NCBI GenBank assembly: GCA_963787485.1
Contig: CAWBDF010000002.1
Location: 558,001-622,000 of the forward strand
DNA length: 64,000 bases
From: Bog-473 sp963787485
GTDB lineage: Bacteria > Actinomycetota > Acidimicrobiia > Acidimicrobiales > RAAP-2
Direction of reading: 5' to 3'
How positions within the stretch are numbered: position 1 is the first letter of the stretch; each line of letters opens with the position of its first letter. The notes under the pieces were generated by a model, which was given only the letters and a program-made list of their open reading frames with translations, was not told the DNA's origin and ran no database searches. Positions 44,061 through 52,018 of this stretch are shown here, in pieces. The position numbers were made by a program, and so were the translations under genes.

Positions 44061-44963
44061 TCAGTCCGGTCCCGACCACCCACCGTCGCGAGCGCCGTCG
44101 ACCTGGCGCACCCGCAACGCGGCTTCGTAGCCACGTCGCCGCGGCACGCCCAACGAGGCGGCAACTCGGTCGGCCACCTGGCGGGGTCCGGCGTCGGGGT
44201 CGTCACGCCATGTCGCCCGCACGGCGGTCTCAATGTCGGCGTCGAGGGCCGGGTCGGCCGGCGACGCTCCGCCCAGGACGAGCACCACCTCGCCCCGCAC
44301 CTCACGGGACGAGAAGGCGGCGGCCGCGGCCGCCAGCGACCCACGCCACACCTCTTCGTGCAGCTTGGTCAGTTCCCGCACCACGGCGACCCGTCGGTCG
44401 GGGTCCATCTCGGCGAGTTGGGCCAGGGTGGCGGCCACCCGCCCCGGTGCCTCGAGCACGACGACGGTCCGGTCATCGGCCATGAGGGCGGCCACACGAC
44501 GTGCGCGCTCAGCGCCCTTACGGGGCAGGAATCCCTCGACGCTGAACCGGTCGATCGCCAGCCCGCTCACCACCAGCGCACCGAGCACCGACGAGGGCCC
44601 GGGCACGGCGGTGACCGTGTGGCCCGCCGCGGCCAACCGGGCCGTCAGCCAGGCTCCCGGGTCCGAGATACCCGGCGTCCCCGCATCACTCACCAATGCG
44701 ACGACGGCCCCGCCGGCAACGGCCCCGGCCACCCGGTCGAACCGCGAACGCTCGTTGTGGCCGTGCAACGACAACAGCCGATCGCCACCGGGACCGCCGG
44801 CTGGAACGCCGACGGCAGCCAGCAGGGCCCGGGTGCGGCGGGTGTCCTCGCAGCAGATCAGGTCTGCCGTCGCCAGCACCTCCTTGGCCCGGGACGAGAG
44901 GTCCCCGAGGTTCCCGATCGGCGTGGCCACCAGGACGAGCCGGCCCGCTCCGGCCGTGGTCAA
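44061..44963 (-). CDS. rsmI: 16S rRNA (cytidine1402-2'-O)-methyltransferase
   Basis: RsmI of the TP-methylase superfamily. LVLVATPIGNLGDLSSRA is the N-terminal signature, followed by CCEDTRRTRALL, ALVSDAGTPGISDPG and VPGPSSVLGALVVSGL. About 300 aa from TTG 44963, which overlaps the DUF192 stop by 4 nt (TTGA) and begins the conserved sequence. Orientation toward metG is typical for actinobacteria. Confidence 0.93.
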   Translation of the reverse strand: MTTAGAGRLVLVATPIGNLGDLSSRAKEVLATADLICCEDTRRTRALLAAVGVPAGGPGGDRLLSLHGHNERSRFDRVAGAVAGGAVVALVSDAGTPGISDPGAWLTARLAAAGHTVTAVPGPSSVLGALVVSGLAIDRFSVEGFLPRKGAERARRVAALMADDRTVVVLEAPGRVAATLAQLAEMDPDRRVAVVRELTKLHEEVWRGSLAAAAAAFSSREVRGEVVLVLGGASPADPALDADIETAVRATWRDDPDAGPRQVADRVAASLGVPRRRGYEAALRVRQVDGARDGGWSGPD

Positions 44964-45319
44964 GGCCGCGAGCTCGCGCCGTTGACGGCCTCGCGCACTT
45001 CGAGCTGGTCCCCCACGCGCACTCCCCAACGCTCGAGCGCGCCGGCCTCGGTCTCGACCGCGCTGCGGGCGGCGCGGCCGCCGACGGCGAGGCGCCAGGG
45101 TTTGAGCCGCGCCACGCGCACCACCGTGTGATCGTCGGACAAGAAGGCCACGTCGACGGGGAACTTCATGCCTACCGTGTGCACGGTCCGGACACCTTCG
45201 ACATGCAGAGCCCCTTCGCAGCCGGGACGACCCCGCAGCACGCCCCGCTCGGCTGCCGAATCGGTCATCTCGAGCGCGCACACCACGACGTCGTCCCGCA
45301 GCAGCCATCCGGACCGCAT
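44960..45319 (-). CDS. DUF192 family protein
   Basis: A 119-aa small beta-rich protein of the DUF192 family (HVEGVRTVHTVGMKFPVDVAFL, VARLKPWRLAVGGRAARSAVE, then VGDQLEVR). Family members are widespread, often exported in other phyla; here no signal peptide is seen. Function unknown. Coupled to rsmI by a 4-nt overlap. Confidence 0.85.
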   Translation of the reverse strand: MRSGWLLRDDVVVCALEMTDSAAERGVLRGRPGCEGALHVEGVRTVHTVGMKFPVDVAFLSDDHTVVRVARLKPWRLAVGGRAARSAVETEAGALERWGVRVGDQLEVREAVNGASSRP

Positions 45320-45365
45320 CCACCCGAGGCTACCGTCGTCGCCGAGGCACTATGCTCTCGGCTCC

Positions 45366-45449
45366 GTGTCGAAGCGAACCGTCAAGCGCAAGCTCAGGAC
45401 CAAGAAGAAGGCCAACCACGGCAAGAAGCCGAACTGCGGCCGGGGCTGA
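45366..45449 (+). CDS. 50S ribosomal protein bL37-like
   Basis: A 27-aa basic protein from GTG 45366 (MSKRTVKRKLRTKKKANHGK then KPNCGRG). It matches the pattern of bL37, a small protein found in mycobacterial large subunits (S/AKRGRKKRDR...KANHGKRPN). It is below normal gene-calling size and lies between the DUF192 and GDPD genes, both on the opposite strand. Confidence 0.85.
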   Translation: MSKRTVKRKLRTKKKANHGKKPNCGRG

Positions 45450-45467
45450 CACCCCCCGGCGCTCACT

Positions 45468-46328
45468 TCAGTTGGGGCGCCAGGCCACGCCCCGTTCCGC
45501 CAGGACGCCACACAGCGTCGTCGGGACGTCCGAAATGATGCCGTCCACGCCGAGGTCCACAAGCCGATCCATCGCGGCGCGATCGTTGACCGTCCACACG
45601 TGGACCGCCTTGCCGGCCCGGTGCGCCGCGGCGACGAAACGCTCGTCGACGACCACCAGATCCCCCTGGCGCGCCGGCACCTGAAAGGCGACGAATGGAG
45701 AGTTGGGCAGCTCCTCTCCGGCCTGCGCCGTCCGCCACGCCTCGGCCGTGGCCAGGGTCCCGGCCGACGTCGGCACCGCGGGCGCATATCGACGGAAGGC
45801 CTCCAGGGCGGGGTCCAGGAACGACGCCACGATCACGTCATCGGTGCGGCCGAACTCAGCCAGCAGGCCGGCCAGTGCCTCCTCGTAGGGCTCCACCATC
45901 GGGGACGTCTGCTTGATGTCCAGGTTGAGCACCACTCCGGGGAATCGCTCGAGCACCTCGCGCACGGTGGCGATCCCGAAGCGCGGGTCCCCCGGCGCTC
46001 GGCCGCGCATGGGGTACTCGCCGGGCGGCCGGTCCGGCGTGACGTCGGCGCCGGCAATCCACCAAAAAGAGAAGTCCAACGCCCGCAATTCGGCCAGCGT
46101 GTGCGAGGCGATCGTCCCCGTGGAGCGCGTGGTGCGGTCGAGGGTGGCATCGTGGCAGACGACCAGCTCACGATCGGCCGTGGCGTGCACGTCGAGCTCG
46201 AGGCCGGTCGTTCCCACGTGGAGGGCGCGCTCCATGGCGTACAGCGTGGACGAGGGCGCCTCCCAGGAGCCACCTTGGTGGGCGTAGGCGATCACCCGGC
46301 GCTCGAGCCAGACACCCGCATCGCTCAC
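45468..46328 (-). CDS. glycerophosphodiester phosphodiesterase
   Basis: GDPD TIM-barrel enzyme that hydrolyses glycerophosphodiesters to glycerol 3-phosphate and an alcohol. The metal and catalytic residues appear as AYAHQGGSWEAPSSTLYAM (usual AHRGA..PENT), LELDVHATADRELVVCHDATLDRTT, and LNLDIKQ. No signal peptide, so cytoplasmic. The Gln in AHQGG where Arg is usual is a small deviation. GTG 46328 is the start; 286 aa is a normal length. Confidence 0.9.
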   Translation of the reverse strand: MSDAGVWLERRVIAYAHQGGSWEAPSSTLYAMERALHVGTTGLELDVHATADRELVVCHDATLDRTTRSTGTIASHTLAELRALDFSFWWIAGADVTPDRPPGEYPMRGRAPGDPRFGIATVREVLERFPGVVLNLDIKQTSPMVEPYEEALAGLLAEFGRTDDVIVASFLDPALEAFRRYAPAVPTSAGTLATAEAWRTAQAGEELPNSPFVAFQVPARQGDLVVVDERFVAAAHRAGKAVHVWTVNDRAAMDRLVDLGVDGIISDVPTTLCGVLAERGVAWRPN

Positions 46329-46460
46329 CGCGCCGTCACGATGCCCGACACGCCGTGGTCCTCCCCCTCACCGGGCCGACGGTAACAGTCGCCGTGTCGC
46401 CGATCGCGGTCCCGTGGGCCGCGGTCGGCGCCGTCGCGCCGGGGCCTATCCTCGTGCTGC

Positions 46461-47126
46461 GTGCTGGACCACCTCCTCGTCGACGTCATCGGCTCCATCC
46501 GTGCCTCCTTCGACCGGGCCCTGCTGCAGCGCCAGGCCGTGGAGGAGCGGTTCCAGGTCGACGTCTTCCTGGGCGACGTCTCCTGGGAGACGTCCTACAG
46601 CCTTCCCGGGGAGGAACAACCGCCCCGAGTCCGGGTCGACGTCTCGATCGACTGGCCCACGTGGAGCCAGGCCTCGTATCGCAGCTGGTCCATCGGCGAA
46701 CCGCCCGACGAGCTCCCGGAGGTCGTCATTGAGGTGGCGCTGCGCGTGCAACGCATGGCCGAGCCGCCCGACACCGAGAAGGTGATGGCCGCCCTGCCGG
46801 CCACCGGGCCGGTGGGGGACCCGATGGACCTGGTGCGCACCGCCACCACGATCGAGCAGGTCCATTCCTCCGCCGACGGTCCGGCGAGGGACGAAGGAAC
46901 TTGGGGATCCGTCGCCGGAGCGGCGCAGGGCGCGGCTGCCCGTCCCCTGCGCTGGGCCGTCGAGGCCACCTATGAGGGATCCCTCCGCTTCACCGACACG
47001 CAACTCGAGGATCCCTCCACGCTGGAGCCCACCTTCGACGCAATGGCCCGGTGGATCGCCTCGACGCTGATCTCGCTGGCCGACCTCCCTTTCACGTTCC
47101 TGCCGCCCGGGGAGGACGACGACTGA
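46461..47126 (+). CDS. conserved hypothetical protein upstream of SCO1
   Basis: A 221-aa product not recognised. The N-terminal 80 residues are beta-rich (FQVDVFLGDVSWETSYSLPG, VRVDVSIDWPTWSQASYRSW), the centre is a loop with Pro and Asp, and the C-terminal part has WAVEATYEGSLRFTDTQLEDP. No membrane segment or signal is seen. It has a GTG start and leads directly into the SCO1 lipoprotein operon; perhaps a cytoplasmic regulator or chaperone, but this is only positional. Confidence 0.65.
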   Translation: MLDHLLVDVIGSIRASFDRALLQRQAVEERFQVDVFLGDVSWETSYSLPGEEQPPRVRVDVSIDWPTWSQASYRSWSIGEPPDELPEVVIEVALRVQRMAEPPDTEKVMAALPATGPVGDPMDLVRTATTIEQVHSSADGPARDEGTWGSVAGAAQGAAARPLRWAVEATYEGSLRFTDTQLEDPSTLEPTFDAMARWIASTLISLADLPFTFLPPGEDDD

Positions 47127-47158
47127 GGCTTCTTGGTCTCCGTGCCCGTCTCCGGCGG

Positions 47159-47896
47159 GTGGCCACCGTTGCGCTCCTGGTGTCGTCGGCCGGGCTGGGC
47201 GCGACGGCGTGCGGCACCTCGGCGCCGGGGGCACCGCCCACCGGCCAGGGGCTGGTGCTGGACCGCCCGACGCCTCAGCGTATCGAAATGGTCGACCAGG
47301 ACGGCCGCCCGGTGTCGCTGGCCGGCCTGCGCGGCAAGGTCGTGGTGCTGGCGCCCTTCCTCTCGTTGTGCCAGGACGAATGTCCACTCGTGACTGGCGC
47401 CTTCATTTCGCTGCAGCGGGACCTCGACGCGGCCCATCTCTCCGACCGGGTCGTCTTCGTCGAAGCCACGGTGGACCCCGATCGGGACACCGTGGCCCGC
47501 CTGGCGGCCTACGGCAAAGAGTTCGGCGCCGACTGGGAGCTCTGGACCGGCGCACCCGCCACCCTGGCCGCCTTCTGGAAGCCCTTCGGCGTGGAGTACC
47601 AGAAGGTCCCCGAGGGTCAGCCGGCCAAGGCGGACTGGTGGACCGGCACCCCGCTCACCTACGACGTCGAGCACACCGACGGCTACATCCTGATCGACCA
47701 GCGGGGCCGCGAGCGCTTCGTCGACGCCGCGTCCCCGAACATGCGAGGTCGACTCAGCCCCACGCTGTCGTCGCTGCTCGACGAGGGCGGAGTCGCGGAC
47801 CTCAACCACCCGCAGGGCCCCACCTGGACCACGTCCGACGCACTGGCGTCGATTGGCTGGCTGCTCGACACCGCGATCCCGACATCGGGCTCGTGA
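47159..47896 (+). CDS. SCO1/SenC family (thioredoxin-like) protein
   Basis: Exported thioredoxin-fold protein of the SCO1 family, which delivers copper to cytochrome oxidase or acts in redox homeostasis. A hydrophobic signal ends in ATACGTS, possibly a weak lipobox. The copper ligands are CQDEC (CxxxC) and the distal His in EHTDGYILID. GTG 47159 is used, but the preceding RLLGLRARLRR would form a good signal-peptide n-region, so the real start may lie upstream inside the previous gene. The stop overlaps the next gene by 4 nt. Confidence 0.82.
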   Translation: MATVALLVSSAGLGATACGTSAPGAPPTGQGLVLDRPTPQRIEMVDQDGRPVSLAGLRGKVVVLAPFLSLCQDECPLVTGAFISLQRDLDAAHLSDRVVFVEATVDPDRDTVARLAAYGKEFGADWELWTGAPATLAAFWKPFGVEYQKVPEGQPAKADWWTGTPLTYDVEHTDGYILIDQRGRERFVDAASPNMRGRLSPTLSSLLDEGGVADLNHPQGPTWTTSDALASIGWLLDTAIPTSGS

Positions 47897-48408
47897 GGGC
47901 GGCTGACCGGCACCGGGCTGCCTTCACCGTCCCGGCGGTGCTGGTCGGCCTCGCTCTGACCCTGGTCGCCTGCGGTGACCCCGGGGTGACGACGCTTTCG
48001 TCCCCGCCCACCACCGATCCATCTCTCACGCTCACACTGCAGCGCTCCCCCGTCGGGCCCATTCTGGCCACCGGTGGAGGCGACACGCTCTACGACTTCG
48101 TTCCTGACACCGCGACGCACAGCGCGTGCGTCAACGACCCGTGCGTCTTCGGATGGCCGCCGCTCGTGGAATCGGGACCTATTCGGGTAGGCAAGGACGT
48201 CAACCCCTCGCTCGTCGGCACGCTGAAACGACCCGACGGGTCGACCCAGATCTCCTATGGTGGCCATCCCCTCTACACCTACAATCTCGATGTCTCACCC
48301 GGCGTGGTCATGGGACAGGGCATCGACCAGGACGGCGGGCTCTGGTACGTGGTCGATGCTCGGGGGAAGCAGGTGACCACCGGGTTCTCCGTGACGCCCG
48401 CCTCGTAG
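47893..48408 (+). CDS. secreted repeat lipoprotein (COG4315-like)
   Basis: A 171-aa lipoprotein: signal sequence with a clear lipobox LTLVAC and then two copies of the Yx(F/W/Y)xxD repeat, as LYDFVPDTATHSACVNDPC and LYTYNLDVSPG. This matches the 'secreted repeat of unknown function' family. GTG 47893 overlaps the SCO1 stop (GTGA). Its end is 21 nt from the left repeat of the integrated element; before integration it would have faced the ychF stop directly. Confidence 0.85.
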   Translation: MRAADRHRAAFTVPAVLVGLALTLVACGDPGVTTLSSPPTTDPSLTLTLQRSPVGPILATGGGDTLYDFVPDTATHSACVNDPCVFGWPPLVESGPIRVGKDVNPSLVGTLKRPDGSTQISYGGHPLYTYNLDVSPGVVMGQGIDQDGGLWYVVDARGKQVTTGFSVTPAS

Positions 48409-48429
48409 GCGGGCGACGCTCGGTCATGA

Positions 48430-48458
48430 GCCCCGCTCAGGTGTTGAAGCGGAACTCC
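48430..48458. repeat. attL copy of the 29-bp direct repeat
   Basis: Identical over 29 bp to 52,866-52,894; begins GCCCCGCTCAGG and ends GGAACTCC. On the minus strand it would encode the ychF C-terminus EFRFNT plus stop, although ychF itself is 4.4 kb away. This is the expected left scar of site-specific integration. Confidence 0.85.
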
Positions 48459-48763
48459 TCAGGCGTGAGCGGTTGTTTTGGGCATTTTCTGATTGTTGTA
48501 GTTGACCTGGTCTAACGCCTTCGGCCGGCGTTGGTTGTTTCCGGTCCTTTTGGAACGTCCTGCGGACTTTTCGCGGACCGAGGGCCGTCCTGGCATTGAC
48601 AGAATCTCGCCTACAGGCCGGCTCACCGTCACGACCTGGTTCACAGGCGCTAACCAGCCCAGGCGCGTGACACGAGGTTGACACAACGAATAGGCAAGGA
48701 TGCTTGTCGCACCCCCCCGGTATACCGATAAGGTCTTAATCGGAGCTAGCGACGGGGCCCCAA
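48459..48763. other. left end of the element, no gene seen
   Basis: This 305-nt stretch has lower GC than its surroundings. GGTTGTTT occurs twice (48,471 and 48,533) and AACGCC/GGCGTT could form a 6-bp stem around 48,515-48,533. A GGTATACC palindrome lies near 48,718. It probably holds the promoter of the next small gene. I could not identify any of these with confidence. Confidence 0.4.
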
Positions 48764-48949
48764 ATGTCAACGCCAACGGCACAGAAGATCAGCACAGACG
48801 AATCTTGGAGCGTGTTTGACGCCGCAGCGCTGCGCCTACTGAACATGAGTGGGGACGAGTTGGTGCGACGCTGGGAGGCCGGAGAACTTGAGAGCTCACG
48901 CACGCCGGAGCTCATGCGAGTTCTGATGCTCCGGCCGAGTGGCCGGTAA
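48764..48949 (+). CDS. 61-aa small protein, first gene of a two-gene cassette
   Basis: ATG 48764. The product has a compact helical pattern: SVFDAAALRLLNMSGDELVR, then RWEAGELESSRTPELMRVLM and a basic end. I recall short actinobacterial proteins of this pattern (MSGDEFLRRWDAGEY and VAMLIPF-like) preceding a second small gene, as here: the next frame starts at GTG 48939, overlapping by 11 nt. The arrangement resembles a toxin-antitoxin operon, but no activity is known. Confidence 0.65.
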   Translation: MSTPTAQKISTDESWSVFDAAALRLLNMSGDELVRRWEAGELESSRTPELMRVLMLRPSGR

Positions 48950-49459
48950 GACTCCGCCAAGAGCAGTCCGGGCCTTCATCGACCCGATCCAAACCGCTCT
49001 GACCTGTTTCGCTGACGGGCACGTCCAGGTCGATAGCGACGACCCCTCCCAGGAAGGTGTCCTCCAGTTCAACGTGGTGACGCTGTCCGGCTGAACGGAT
49101 GCTGGACCCACCTCTTCGTCAGCATGAGATACACCATCGTGGAGTCCGGTATCGAGCGGACGCCATGGAAGGTTCACACAACGGGCTGGGCTCGTTCTCT
49201 CCTCAATCGACGCCAGGAGTCCGTAATCGACCTTCACTGGCACCCGGAGCTCGACGAGAACATTCAGTTCCCCCATCTGCATGTCTACAGCGAACGGGAT
49301 CGGCGGCACTACCCCACCGGAAGGGTCCTCATCGAAGACGTCCTGCGCCTGGCCGTTGAGATGGGCGCTCAACCTCGAGACGAGTCGAAGTGGCAGAGGG
49401 TCTCGCAGAAGAACATCGAGAACTTCAAGAAGGGCGCCACGTGGGGACTGCCGAGTTAG
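48939..49459 (+). pseudogene. second cassette gene, unknown family, frameshifted
   Basis: From GTG 48939 the frame encodes RAFIDPIQTALTCFADGHVQ and GVLQFNVVTLSG, then stops at 49,092. One missing base at about 49,085-49,092 would continue into LNGCWTHLFVSMRYTIVESG, PWKVHTTGWARSLLNRR, DLHWHP, FPHLHVYS and PTGRVLIEDVLRLAVEMGA, ending at 49,459. The His-rich HWHP and PHLH segments and the TGRVLIEDVLRL helix are reminiscent of a family of small actinobacterial proteins I have seen paired with the preceding type of gene. Whether the gene is broken in nature or by sequencing cannot be told here. Confidence 0.62.
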
Positions 49460-49464
49460 CCCAG

Positions 49465-49674
49465 ATGCCTCAACCCGGCGACCCTTGCCCCGGTTTCGTC
49501 GTCGAGCCCGGCCGGTGCTGGCAGATGGTCTACGACCGCAACCTGCAGGCCGCCCACTGCCCCGAGAGGCCGGCATGGACCGGCCGCTGGCGCTCCCCCC
49601 GTGGCGACCGCTGGTGGGTTGTGTGGGCCTGTCCGGATCACCTCGAGGGGCTGACGGAGCTGCGGAGCCCCTGA
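49465..49674 (+). CDS. 69-aa Cys/His-containing small protein
   Basis: ATG 49465, five nt after the preceding stop. The sequence holds Cys/His pairs (GDPCPG, PGRCWQ, AAHCPE, WACPDHLE) and many Trp, a pattern found in small proteins of actinobacterial phages and plasmids that bind zinc. Function unknown. Confidence 0.6.
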   Translation: MPQPGDPCPGFVVEPGRCWQMVYDRNLQAAHCPERPAWTGRWRSPRGDRWWVVWACPDHLEGLTELRSP

Positions 49675-50090
49675 CGGGATTCGATCCGGGCAACGCCACC
49701 CCAATCCTCGCCGGATCGCGCTCACAGGATCCGACCAGGACCATATATTCAGGACACCACGCCTACGTCAGTCACGAGACCAGGGGTGGGAACAGCGGCC
49801 CCTCCCGACAGCTGAGAGGGGCCGCTTCGTAAGATCCCTGCCGAGTGCCCCCGCCGGGTGCGCGCCGAACGGGGGCTGATCGGCGCCTTGGCGAGCAGGC
49901 GTCGACCTGCGGACGAAGGGTAATCGTACCCCATGCATTCGGTGGGACCTCTACGACGGCGCCCCGAACCCTCTCGCCAACTCACGTGACTTCGCTCAAA
50001 CGTTGTGTCTGAGTTGTGCTACCCGGCCACAGATCGCGCCGAAACGATAATGGGGCACTAGGACTTGGTGCGGAAGTGGGAGGAAGCGCA
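49675..50090. other. non-coding stretch upstream of PilZ gene 1
   Basis: No convincing gene. It contains the hairpin at 49,794-49,826 and, near 49,993-50,030, the segment that resembles the DNA upstream of the second PilZ gene (AAACGTTGTGTCTGAGTTG here, AAACATGTGTCGGCGTTG there). That shared part is likely a duplicated promoter region. Confidence 0.5.
49794..49826. terminator. GC-rich hairpin, probable terminator of the small-gene operon
   Basis: AGCGGCCCCTC (49,794-49,804) pairs perfectly with GAGGGGCCGCT (49,816-49,826) over 11 bp around an 11-nt loop. It lies 120 nt after the last gene of the plus-strand group. Only TCGT follows, so there is no T tract; actinobacterial terminators often lack one. 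Confidence 0.6.
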
Positions 50091-50486
50091 ATGGGGCCGC
50101 GCCGCCGCGTACCACGTCAAGAGGTAGATCTTCGAGGGCTCTGTCTTCTTGAAGATGAGCCGACCGCCGTCGGATGGCGAGAGTGCGCGATCCGCGATTT
50201 CTCGACACTCGGAATTGGGATCACGTTCCATCATCTTCGACCATCCGAGCTGATCGGTCGCACGATCCTCGTCGTGGTCCCCTCCGCGCGTGAATCGGAC
50301 AGCGTCCGCACCAAGGGTGCGATCAGGAATGTTCGGATGCTTCAGCTCGGATTCGTTCGGGCCGGCATCGAGTTCGATGGGTCGGCTAGTGCCGAGCGGG
50401 CGGTCGTCGCCCTGTTGGGCGCTCTGCATCGCACTCGTCGCTGGCAAAAGAAATTTGCATATGAGACCTCAAACCTGAACCCTTAA
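50091..50486 (+). CDS. PilZ-domain protein, copy 1
   Basis: A 131-aa protein consisting of one PilZ domain. The c-di-GMP-binding residues are visible: RRVPR (RxxxR) at the N-terminus and DFSTLGIG, the DxSxxG motif. VGWRECAIRD and VRAGIEFDG are typical strands. A good ribosome-binding site (GGGAGGAA) precedes ATG 50091. It is clearly paralogous to the gene at 51,205. No GGDEF or EAL gene is in the element, so it would respond to host c-di-GMP if it binds it. Confidence 0.78.
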   Translation: MGPRRRVPRQEVDLRGLCLLEDEPTAVGWRECAIRDFSTLGIGITFHHLRPSELIGRTILVVVPSARESDSVRTKGAIRNVRMLQLGFVRAGIEFDGSASAERAVVALLGALHRTRRWQKKFAYETSNLNP

Positions 50487-50737
50487 CTCGGCTCCGAACC
50501 CAGGCGAATCCGCCTGAGACAGAGAAGGCAGCGATCTTCTTCGGGGGTCTCAGCCCACAGCCTGGTTCGAGCGCCGTAACCGAACGCTTGTCCGCAGAGG
50601 ATGAGGGAGCGCAATGCGTCCACGAGGTGCCATGTTGGCCCCACGAGGGGCCGGACTGCTTCTGGACCGATCTCACCGTCCACCACCCACACATCCTCGC
50701 CTACTTCGCACAAGCGCGGTCTAGGCGGGCCGATCAC
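50483..50737 (-). CDS. 84-aa zinc-ribbon-like small protein (second of an overlapping pair)
   Basis: GTG 50737 overlaps the stop of the upstream small gene (GTGA). The product has EVGEDVWVVDGE near the front, TWHLVDALRSLILCGQAF and ends with EEDRCLLCLRRIRL, giving a Cys...CxxC arrangement typical of tiny zinc-ribbon proteins in actinobacterial mobile DNA. Its stop overlaps the end of the convergent PilZ gene 1. Function unknown. Confidence 0.6.
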   Translation of the reverse strand: MIGPPRPRLCEVGEDVWVVDGEIGPEAVRPLVGPTWHLVDALRSLILCGQAFGYGARTRLWAETPEEDRCLLCLRRIRLGSEPS

Positions 50738-50910
50738 CCCGCGTGGTTCTTGAGAATCGCCTCAGCCTCAAGGCGACCGCTGATGGGCACACCGATTCCA
50801 ATAGGAGCCGATTCCCCACCTACCCGGCACTCCCGACACCTGACCTCGTAGCGGCCATCAGCCAGCTGAACGAGGGTCGGGTGGTGCTTGAGAATCCTCA
50901 ACACCGACAC
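50734..50910 (-). CDS. 58-aa small protein with CxxC (first of an overlapping pair)
   Basis: Too short for many gene finders. From GTG 50910 (or GTG 50904) it encodes LRILKHHPTLVQLADGRYEV, then RCRECRVGGESAPIGIGVPI and LEAEAILKNHAG. The ADGRYEVRCREC pattern is that of small actinobacterial zinc-ribbon proteins. The TGA stop at 50,736-50,734 overlaps the GTG of the next gene, strong support that both are translated as an operon. Confidence 0.62.
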   Translation of the reverse strand: MSVLRILKHHPTLVQLADGRYEVRCRECRVGGESAPIGIGVPISGRLEAEAILKNHAG

Positions 50911-51204
50911 GCATTAAATGAGCGCGGAACCGCCGCAGAAATGCAACACACCCACTCCTACCACCCCTCCCGCCAGCTCTCGTAGCGCAAGAGGTGGTCG
51001 GTGAGACGCCAGAGCAGGTCCATCGAGCTCTAAGGCTAAGGGGAGCGACGACACGCGGGCGGATCGAAACCACCGTTCGCTTGATCTCACTAAAACATGT
51101 GTCGGCGTTGCGTTACTCAGGCCCTGAGTCCTGCCGAAGTCTGAGCATGAAGCATTAGCACAGGGTTAACCAACCTCGTCGGTCCGGAAAGTGGAAGGGC
51201 GCAA

Positions 51205-51597
51205 TTGAGGCTTCGCCGCCGTGCACCACGTCAAGATGTAGATCTACGAGGATTCTTTCTCCTTGAAGGTGATCCAACTGTCATCGGATGGCGGGAATGC
51301 CGGGTCATCGATCTCTCAGAGGTCGGCGTCGGAATCAAATTCCATGACGCTCGCCTCTACGAGTTGAGGGGTTTCACGATCTCCGTAGAGGTTCCCACCG
51401 GCCATGATGATCGGCACAGCCTTCAGACTAAAGGCGAGATCAAGAATGTTCAGATGCTCAAGCCCGGCTTGGTTCGAGCCGGAGTCGAGTTCGATGGCTC
51501 GGCTACCACGGCGAGCGCAGCCGTCGCACTGTTGAGGGCTCTAAACAAAGCAACCCATGCGAACGCAAATGGTCTGCGCACGTCGGGGCGGAGATAA
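51205..51597 (+). CDS. PilZ-domain protein, copy 2
   Basis: A 130-aa paralogue of the gene at 50,091: RRRAPRQDVDLRGFFLLEGD aligns with RRRVPRQEVDLRGLCLLEDE, and DLSEVGVG is the DxSxxG motif. Initiates at TTG 51205 where copy 1 has ATG, behind GGAAGGG. The preceding 294 nt (50,911-51,204) carry no gene but include a segment similar to the DNA before copy 1. The tail NKATHANANGLRTSGRR is unrelated to copy 1. Confidence 0.77.
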   Translation: MRLRRRAPRQDVDLRGFFLLEGDPTVIGWRECRVIDLSEVGVGIKFHDARLYELRGFTISVEVPTGHDDRHSLQTKGEIKNVQMLKPGLVRAGVEFDGSATTASAAVALLRALNKATHANANGLRTSGRR

Positions 51598-51844
51598 GCC
51601 CCGACCGCTATTTCGCCTCAGCTTAATTTCCCCGGAGCTGAGAACGGCGAGGGGCGCTCCGACCGACCTCGGGGCGCCTCATCGCGTCTGGCGATGACTC
51701 GCGGGTGGACCCGACCACGGCCGCGTATCAAGCGACATCGGTGCTAGCTCGACATCCTGGGCGACTGTGCCGTTGCGCCAATCGGCGGCCCAGGCGGTAG
51801 CCCGGCTCAGCCCTGTGTGTTCTCCCGGGGCTGGGCCACGCGGG

Positions 51845-52018
51845 CTAGAGCCCGAGCTTCCGCAGGAACCGACCCGTGACCGAGTTGGTCGACCGGTAGA
51901 CCTTGCGCCGAACGACGCGCTTGCCGTAGCTCGTCGGACCCTTCTCGGCCGCCTCGACGTTGCCGAGGTCTCGAGCCGCTCGGTAGAGCTGACTGCGGAG
52001 GGACTTACGCCGGGCCAT
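51845..52018 (-). CDS. 57-aa basic protein, phage/plasmid-like
   Basis: ATG 52018 to TAG 51845; MARRKSLRSQLYRAARDLGN, then EAAEKGPTSYGKRVVRRKVY and GRFLRKLGL. Very similar small proteins are common in actinobacterial phages and integrative elements, usually beside an excisionase-like gene, as here (14-nt overlap with the HTH gene). Function unknown; its charge suggests nucleic-acid binding. It is below usual ORF size limits. Confidence 0.75.
   Translation of the reverse strand: MARRKSLRSQLYRAARDLGNVEAAEKGPTSYGKRVVRRKVYRSTNSVTGRFLRKLGL

Noticed and set aside
48471..48540. GGTTGTTT repeats as integrase arm-binding sites
   Set aside because: Only two 8-mers, no matching copies near attR, so chance cannot be excluded.
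48424..48684. Minus-strand 86-codon frame across attL
   Set aside because: No protein-like pattern, starts inside the non-coding left end and crosses the attachment repeat.
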